Below are positions 30,104-34,054 of a DNA stretch of 34,054 bases, one piece after another. Source of the DNA: Bradyrhizobium sp. (GTDB taxonomy: Bacteria > Pseudomonadota > Alphaproteobacteria > Rhizobiales > Xanthobacteraceae); contig NZ_JAUYAN010000050.1 in assembly GCF_030693485.1 (NCBI RefSeq), positions 1-34,054 of the forward strand. The letters run 5' to 3'. The translations under genes were made by a program, and so were the position numbers. Within the stretch, counting starts at the first letter, position 1. Every line of letters begins with the position of its first letter. The notes under the pieces were generated by a model. It made no database searches and was not told where the DNA came from. It was given only the letters and a program-made list of their open reading frames with translations.

Positions 30104-31603
30104 GTGGCTGACGTGACGAGGTGTGCGGGACGGCGCGACAGGGGAACAGGCCGCCGGCTTTGGGCTGCGGGCCCGCTGCTGTGCGCATTTCTGGCGCTTT
30201 CCGGCTGCGGCGGCGTCGACCGCTTCACCACTGCCGCGCCTTCGGCGGGCGGTTCGGCCAAGCCGGCGCGCACGGTGGCGCAGACCCCCGCCGCCGAGCG
30301 CGAGCATGAACGCATTCTCTCTTCCTATGGCGGCGCCTATGACGATCCCAGGCTGGAAGCCCTGATCGGCAAGACCGTCGACCGGCTGGTGGCGGCGTCG
30401 GATCGTCCCGATCAGGCCTACCGGGTGACTATTCTCAATTCCGGCGCGGTCAACGCTTTCGCCCTGCCGACCGGCCAGCTTTACGTCACCCGCGGCCTCG
30501 TCGCGCTCGCCAGCGACACCTCGGAATTGTCGTCAGTGCTGTCACACGAGATGGCGCATGTACTCGCCAAGCACGCCTCGATCCGCGAGGATCAGGCACG
30601 GCAGGCCGCTGTCGTCACCCGCGTCGTCACCGACATGGGCAACGATCCCGATCTGACCGCGCTGGCGCTGGCCAAGACAAAACTGACGATGGCGAGCTTT
30701 TCGCGCGCCCAGGAGTTCGAGGCCGACGGCATCGGCGTCGGCATTTCCGCCCGCGCCAGGTTCGACCCGTATGGCGCGGCGCGCTTCCTGACCTCGATGG
30801 AGCGCAACGCCGCCCTCAAGGCCGGCAAGACCTCGCTCGATCCGCGCGCGCAGGATTTTCTGTCGACGCATCCGGCGACCCCCGAGCGGGTGCAGAACGC
30901 GCAGAATTCGGCACGGCAGTTCTCCTCGCCGGAGGGCGGCGAACGCGACCGCGAGACCTATCTCGCCGCAATCGACAACATCGTCTATGGCGAAGACCCC
31001 AGCGAAGGCTTTGTGCGCGGCCGGCGCTTTTTGCATCCGAAGCTCGGCTTCACCTTCGCGGCCCCCGAGACCTTCACGCTGGACAATACCGCGCAGGCGG
31101 TGATCGGCGTGCGCGAGGGCGGCACCCAGGCGATGCGCTTCGACGTGGTGCGGGTGCCGTCGGAGCAGACGCTCGCCGACTATCTCAATTCCGGCTGGAT
31201 GGAGAATGTCGAGAAGGGCTCGGCGGAGGAATTGACCATCAACGGCTTTCCGGCGGCGTCCGCCACCGCGCGTGGCGATCAATGGCAGTTCAAGGTCTAT
31301 GCGCTGCGCTTCGGCAGCGACGTCTACCGCTTCATCTTTGCCTCCAAGCAGAAGACCACCGAGAGCGACCGCAACGCCCGCGAAACCGTGAATTCATTCC
31401 GCCGCCTGACGCTGGAAGAAATCCAGGCCGCCCGGCCGCTGCGCATCAAGGTCATCACCGTGCAGCCCGGCGACACCGTGGAATCGCTGGCGCACCGCAT
31501 GTCCGGCGTCGACCGCCCGGCGCAACGGTTTCGGATTTTGAACGGACTCGACGCCAACGCCCAGGTGAAGGCGCGTGACCGCGTGAAGATCGTGGTGGAT
31601 TGA
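30104..31603 (+). CDS. M48-family metalloprotease, lipoprotein
   Basis: The start is a GTG at 30104. A hydrophobic leader ends in a lipobox (LALSGC, Cys35), so the 499-residue protein should be an outer-membrane lipoprotein in the periplasm. The zinc motif is HEMAH (residues 148-152), with the third ligand in EFEAD (about residue 204). The C-terminus contains a LysM-like region (VITVQPGDTVESLAHRM, RILNGLDANAQVKARDRV). The layout matches the BepA-like quality-control proteases of the cell envelope. It follows the SNase-like gene by 18 bases, and the two are probably cotranscribed. Confidence 0.9.
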   Translation: MADVTRCAGRRDRGTGRRLWAAGPLLCAFLALSGCGGVDRFTTAAPSAGGSAKPARTVAQTPAAEREHERILSSYGGAYDDPRLEALIGKTVDRLVAASDRPDQAYRVTILNSGAVNAFALPTGQLYVTRGLVALASDTSELSSVLSHEMAHVLAKHASIREDQARQAAVVTRVVTDMGNDPDLTALALAKTKLTMASFSRAQEFEADGIGVGISARARFDPYGAARFLTSMERNAALKAGKTSLDPRAQDFLSTHPATPERVQNAQNSARQFSSPEGGERDRETYLAAIDNIVYGEDPSEGFVRGRRFLHPKLGFTFAAPETFTLDNTAQAVIGVREGGTQAMRFDVVRVPSEQTLADYLNSGWMENVEKGSAEELTINGFPAASATARGDQWQFKVYALRFGSDVYRFIFASKQKTTESDRNARETVNSFRRLTLEEIQAARPLRIKVITVQPGDTVESLAHRMSGVDRPAQRFRILNGLDANAQVKARDRVKIVVD

Positions 31604-31615
31604 AGCGCGAAGCGC

Positions 31616-31683
31616 GTCATCCCGGGCCGCGAAGCGGACCCGGGATCTCGAGATTCCTGGTTCGCTTCGCGGCCCGGAATGAC
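31616..31683. repeat. intergenic repeat with GTCATCCCGG ends
   Basis: GTCATCCCGG and CCGGAATGAC are inverted ends around CCGCGAAGCGGACCC and GGTTCGCTTCGCGG. It is related to the repeat at 18884-18986. It lies between convergent protease and carD genes. Confidence 0.65.
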
Positions 31684-31696
31684 AGCCAACAGAAAA

Positions 31697-31718
31697 AGCC
31701 CGGTCTTGCGACCGGGCT
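31697..31718 (-). terminator. rho-independent terminator of carD
   Basis: AGCCCGGTC and GACCGGGCT form a 9-bp stem. On the minus strand the loop is GCAA and is followed by TTTTTCTG. It lies 28 bases past the carD stop. Confidence 0.85.
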
Positions 31719-31745
31719 ATCTCAATTCTGAACCCAAAGGCTGCG

Positions 31746-32699
31746 TTATGCCGCCTCGTCCGCGACCGCGGCGTCGTCACCATCGGCGTCGGCATCAGCC
31801 TCGCCGGCTTCGGTCTCCGTCTTGGCGCCGCGGCGCGGGCTCTTGGCGAGCTGGCCTTCGATTTCCTTGACCGCTTCGGTCTCGGTCGAGTGCTGCACCA
31901 CGGCGATTTCGCGCGACAGCCGGTCGAGTGCTGCTTCATACAGCTGGCGCTCGCTGTAGGACTGCTCCGGCTGCGAATCCGAACGATAGAGATCGCGCAC
32001 CACTTCGGCGATCGCGACGATGTCTCCGGAATTGATCTTGGCTTCGTATTCCTGGGCGCGGCGCGACCACATTGTGCGCTTGACGCGGGCGCGGCCCTTG
32101 AGGGTTTCCAGCGCGCGCTTGACCAGCGCGGGCTCCGACAGCTTGCGCATGCCGACATTGGCGACCTTCGCCGTCGGCACCCGCAGCGTCATCTTGTCCT
32201 TCATGAAATTGATCACGAACAGCTCGAGCCGTGCGCCGGCGATCTCCTGCTCTTCGATGGCCAGGATCTGGCCAACGCCGTGCGCGGGATACACCACGAA
32301 TTCGTTGGTCTTGAAGCCCTGGCGCTGGGTCAGAACCTTCTTCGGCTCCTCGACCCGGGGGGCGGCAACGACCGGCTTGGCGGCGGCAACGGGCTTCGCC
32401 GCAGCCTTCAACACCACGGGCGGCTTGGCCGCGGACTTCGGGGTCAAGGCGACGGGCTTGGAAGTTAAAGGCTTGGGAGCGACCTTCGAAGCAGGGGCCT
32501 TCGACACGGTCGCTTTCGCGGCAGTTTTTGCAGTCTTGTTTGGCATTGCGCTTCTTTTGTTTTTCGAGGATTTGGCGGCCGGGGCCTTTCGGGGCTCCTT
32601 AAGAGAAGCCTTGGCACGGCCTTTGGTTGCACTGCGGCTCACCGCAGCGGCTTTTTTGGTGGTCTTTGAAGCACTCTTTTTACGCGTTTTCTGTGACAC
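31746..32699 (-). CDS. carD: CarD-family transcriptional regulator with a Lys/Ala-rich N-terminus
   Basis: The conserved domain reads FKTNEFVVYPAHGVGQILAIEE, ELFVINFMKDKMTLRVPTAK and KRTMWSRRAQEYEAKINSGD, a clear CarD/CdnL RNA-polymerase-binding module followed by its DNA-contacting helices. The N-terminal 150 residues are low-complexity Lys/Ala/Ser (SASKTTKKAAAVSRS, KPAVAAAKPV type) and look like histone H1. An acidic tail follows. The start is uncertain: ATG 32771, GTG 32699 and ATG 32546 are in frame; the last has the best ribosome-binding site, but composition is unchanged across it, so a longer form is kept. It probably controls rRNA and growth genes. Confidence 0.88.
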   Translation of the reverse strand: MSQKTRKKSASKTTKKAAAVSRSATKGRAKASLKEPRKAPAAKSSKNKRSAMPNKTAKTAAKATVSKAPASKVAPKPLTSKPVALTPKSAAKPPVVLKAAAKPVAAAKPVVAAPRVEEPKKVLTQRQGFKTNEFVVYPAHGVGQILAIEEQEIAGARLELFVINFMKDKMTLRVPTAKVANVGMRKLSEPALVKRALETLKGRARVKRTMWSRRAQEYEAKINSGDIVAIAEVVRDLYRSDSQPEQSYSERQLYEAALDRLSREIAVVQHSTETEAVKEIEGQLAKSPRRGAKTETEAGEADADADGDDAAVADEAA

Positions 32700-32797
32700 A
32701 GCCTGCGCGCGGAAACTGCCACGCCCCTGTTGGATGTTTTTCACGGGAACCCGAGGGCCACAGGTACGCATGGCTGGATTCGGCTAGTATTGTGTCC

Positions 32798-32825
32798 AAT
32801 ATAGCACATTTTCCGGAAAAATCAA
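32798..32825 (-). promoter_or_regulatory. probable sigma-70 promoter of carD
   Basis: On the minus strand TTGATT (32820-32825) and TATATT (32798-32803) are 16 bases apart. The predicted start, near 32791, leaves room for either of the two upstream start codons of carD. Confidence 0.45.
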
Positions 32826-32904
32826 TGATTTACGCCCTGCCGGAGGGCTCGGCGGGCGCTTTCGGCGATCTCACGCAGATTAGGGTTAAGCTGGCGGCGG
32901 TCGT

Positions 32905-32921
32905 AGGGCCGAAACGGCCCT
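32905..32921. repeat. inverted repeat after fdxA
   Basis: AGGGCCG and CGGCCCT form a 7-bp stem with an AAA loop. No T-tract follows on the minus strand, so it is at best a weak terminator of fdxA. Confidence 0.3.
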
Positions 32922-32948
32922 GTTTCAAATCAGCCGGGACGCTTCAAA

Positions 32949-33287
32949 TCAGTCGCCGCTCCCGGGCGCCGGAGAAAAATATTTCTCAAACTTGCCTTCC
33001 ATGCCGTCGAAATCCTTGGCGTCGGACGGCTCTTCCTTCTTCTGGGTGATGTTCGGCCAGGTCTTGGCGTATTCGGTATTCACCTCCAGCCACTTTTCCA
33101 GGCCGGGCTCGGTGTCGGGCTTGATCGCATCGGCGGGGCATTCCGGTTCGCACACGCCGCAGTCGATGCATTCGTCGGGATGGATGACCAGCATGTTCTC
33201 GCCCTCGTAGAAACAGTCTACCGGGCAGACCTCAACGCAATCGGTGTATTTGCATTTGATGCAGGCTTCAGTGACGACGTAAGTCAT
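32949..33287 (-). CDS. fdxA: ferredoxin FdxA, 7Fe-8S type
   Basis: The ATG at 33287 gives 112 residues. The cluster-binding Cys are in [19 protein letters not shown] and [17 protein letters not shown], the 3Fe-4S and 4Fe-4S pattern of the FdxA family. The C-terminal extension ([17 protein letters not shown]) is typical of alphaproteobacterial members. The protein transfers single electrons in the cytoplasm. GGAG lies 8 bases before the ATG. It sits between carD and an S4-domain gene on the same strand, a known order in this group. Confidence 0.93.
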   Translation of the reverse strand: MTYVVTEACIKCKYTDCVEVCPVDCFYEGENMLVIHPDECIDCGVCEPECPADAIKPDTEPGLEKWLEVNTEYAKTWPNITQKKEEPSDAKDFDGMEGKFEKYFSPAPGSGD

Positions 33288-33408
33288 CCAGGGCTCCGAA
33301 ACGGTCAATTTTCAGTGGTTTGCGTAGCGCAGGAACACCGCAGCCGCAAGTCGAGCAACGACACGTTCTGGAGGCGTTTTCATGCGCTCCAGCACGTGCT
33401 CCAGATAG

Positions 33409-33678
33409 TCATTCCCGGCGGCCGTGCAAATCTTCGTAGAGGATGCGGGCGGCGGTGGCATCGCCCCGGCGCTCGGCAAACGCGACCACTTTCAGGATGC
33501 GCACCGAGTTGTCGAGCGCGATGGTCAGCACGTCGCCAGCCTTGACGGCGTGGCCGGGCGCCTTCTCTCTGATACCATTGATGCGGACATGGCCGGCCTC
33601 GACCAAAGCAGCGGCGCTGCTGCGGGCCTTCACCACCCGCGCGTGCCACAGCCATTTATCGAGACGCTGGCGCTCCAA
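33409..33678 (-). CDS. S4-domain RNA-binding protein (Hsp15-like)
   Basis: The 89-residue product begins MERQRLDKWLWHARVVKARS and continues AAALVEAGHVRINGIREKAP and AVKAGDVLTIALDNSVR. This is the S4 RNA-binding fold as in heat-shock protein Hsp15, which rescues stalled 50S subunits. The start is a TTG at 33678, fixed by the conserved LDKWLWHAR; no ATG or GTG lies in frame nearby. It begins 21 bases after the helicase stop, so translation may be coupled with that gene. Confidence 0.88.
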   Translation of the reverse strand: MERQRLDKWLWHARVVKARSSAAALVEAGHVRINGIREKAPGHAVKAGDVLTIALDNSVRILKVVAFAERRGDATAARILYEDLHGRRE

Positions 33679-33699
33679 GCAACACCATCGAGAAAGGGA

Positions 33700-34054
33700 T
33701 CAGTCCTTGCGGTTGGCGGCGAGCTGTTCCTTGAGCGCCGCCAGTTTGGCGAACGGCGAATTCGGATCGACCGGACGGTCGCGCTCGCGCGGCGCGGCGC
33801 TGGTGGCCCATTGCCGGTGCGACGGACCGCTGTCGCGGCCGCCCTTGCCACCGAAACCACCCTTGTCGCGTCCGCCCTTGTCACGGCCACCCTTGTCGCG
33901 GTCGCCGCCACCGAATTTGCCTGGTGGCTTACCCTGCGATCTATCCTGCGGCTTGCCTTCGGGTCTTCCTTGCGGCCGGTCGTTGTCCCTGCCCTTGCCT
34001 TGAAAACGCTCGCGCGGCGGCCGGCCGCCCCGGTCCTCGCGCGGCGGGCTCGCC
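33700..34054 (-). CDS. C-terminal part of a helicase-like protein with a Gly/Arg/Lys-rich tail (partial)
   Basis: The minus strand is open from the window edge to the TGA at 33700 (118 codons). The sequence is a long basic, Gly-rich region with near repeats (DKGGRDKGGRDKGG, PPRERFQGKGRDND). It ends in PNSPFAKLAALKEQLAANRKD, the usual C-terminus of the alphaproteobacterial helicase found upstream of the S4 gene. The tail probably binds RNA. The catalytic part lies beyond the window, so the helicase name depends on this ending and on context. Confidence 0.65.
   Translation of the reverse strand, partial: ASPPREDRGGRPPRERFQGKGRDNDRPQGRPEGKPQDRSQGKPPGKFGGGDRDKGGRDKGGRDKGGFGGKGGRDSGPSHRQWATSAAPRERDRPVDPNSPFAKLAALKEQLAANRKD

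Noticed and set aside
1..34054. CRISPR arrays, rRNA genes, complete insertion sequences
   Set aside because: No regularly spaced direct repeats, no rRNA-like stretches and no transposase genes were seen.

Overview
The window is high-GC alphaproteobacterial DNA. The chromosomal part looks like the Bradyrhizobium/Rhodopseudomonas group (Nitrobacteraceae). Reasons are a Bug-type (TctC) receptor, paired acyl-CoA dehydrogenases, a CarD protein with a Lys/Ala-rich N-terminus, a FdxA ferredoxin beside an S4 protein and a helicase with a Gly/Arg-rich tail, and several families of intergenic palindromic repeats typical of that group. This placement rests on reading, not on a search.

Bases 1 to about 11,263 are the right end of an integrated mobile element; its left end lies outside the window. 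Reading leftwards on the minus strand it carries a tyrosine integrase, an AlpA-like protein, a large coupling-type ATPase with an N-terminal zinc finger, a replication-relaxation protein, a small AT-hook protein, a CHC2 zinc-finger primase fragment, several tiny Cys-rich proteins, a DUF932 protein, a NinG-like protein, two adjacent HEPN-domain proteins, and the small and large terminase subunits (the latter cut by the window edge). It therefore mixes phage packaging and recombination genes with conjugation or plasmid-type genes. The intergenic spaces are compact: rho-independent terminators overlap gene ends and are followed at once by extended -10 promoters with the core TGGTAYNAT. Several genes are translationally coupled by TGATG, ATGA or possibly CTGA overlaps.

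At the integrase-proximal end lies only the 5' half of a tRNA-Arg(CCT) gene. It stops matching a tRNA just past the anticodon loop, so the element appears to have entered the anticodon loop without restoring the 3' half on this side.

Bases 11,443-15,741 hold a minus-strand carboxylate-metabolism cluster: an NAD(P) oxidoreductase with a C-terminal SAF-like region, an RraA-family aldolase, a cupin and a Bug substrate-binding receptor, followed by a secreted CAP-domain protein. Bases 16,024-18,873 hold a secreted protein of unknown role, a ketopantoate-reductase-like enzyme, a YidB/DUF937 protein and a GlsB-type membrane protein. Bases 18,999-29,210 form an acyl-CoA catabolic island: an SDR, two acyl-CoA dehydrogenase subunits, two crotonases, an ADP-forming-type acyl-CoA ligase, two VOC proteins and a branched-chain-type ABC substrate-binding protein. 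The last part holds housekeeping-like genes: a nuclease-like secreted protein, an M48 lipoprotein protease, carD, fdxA, an S4 RNA-binding protein and the C-terminus of a helicase.
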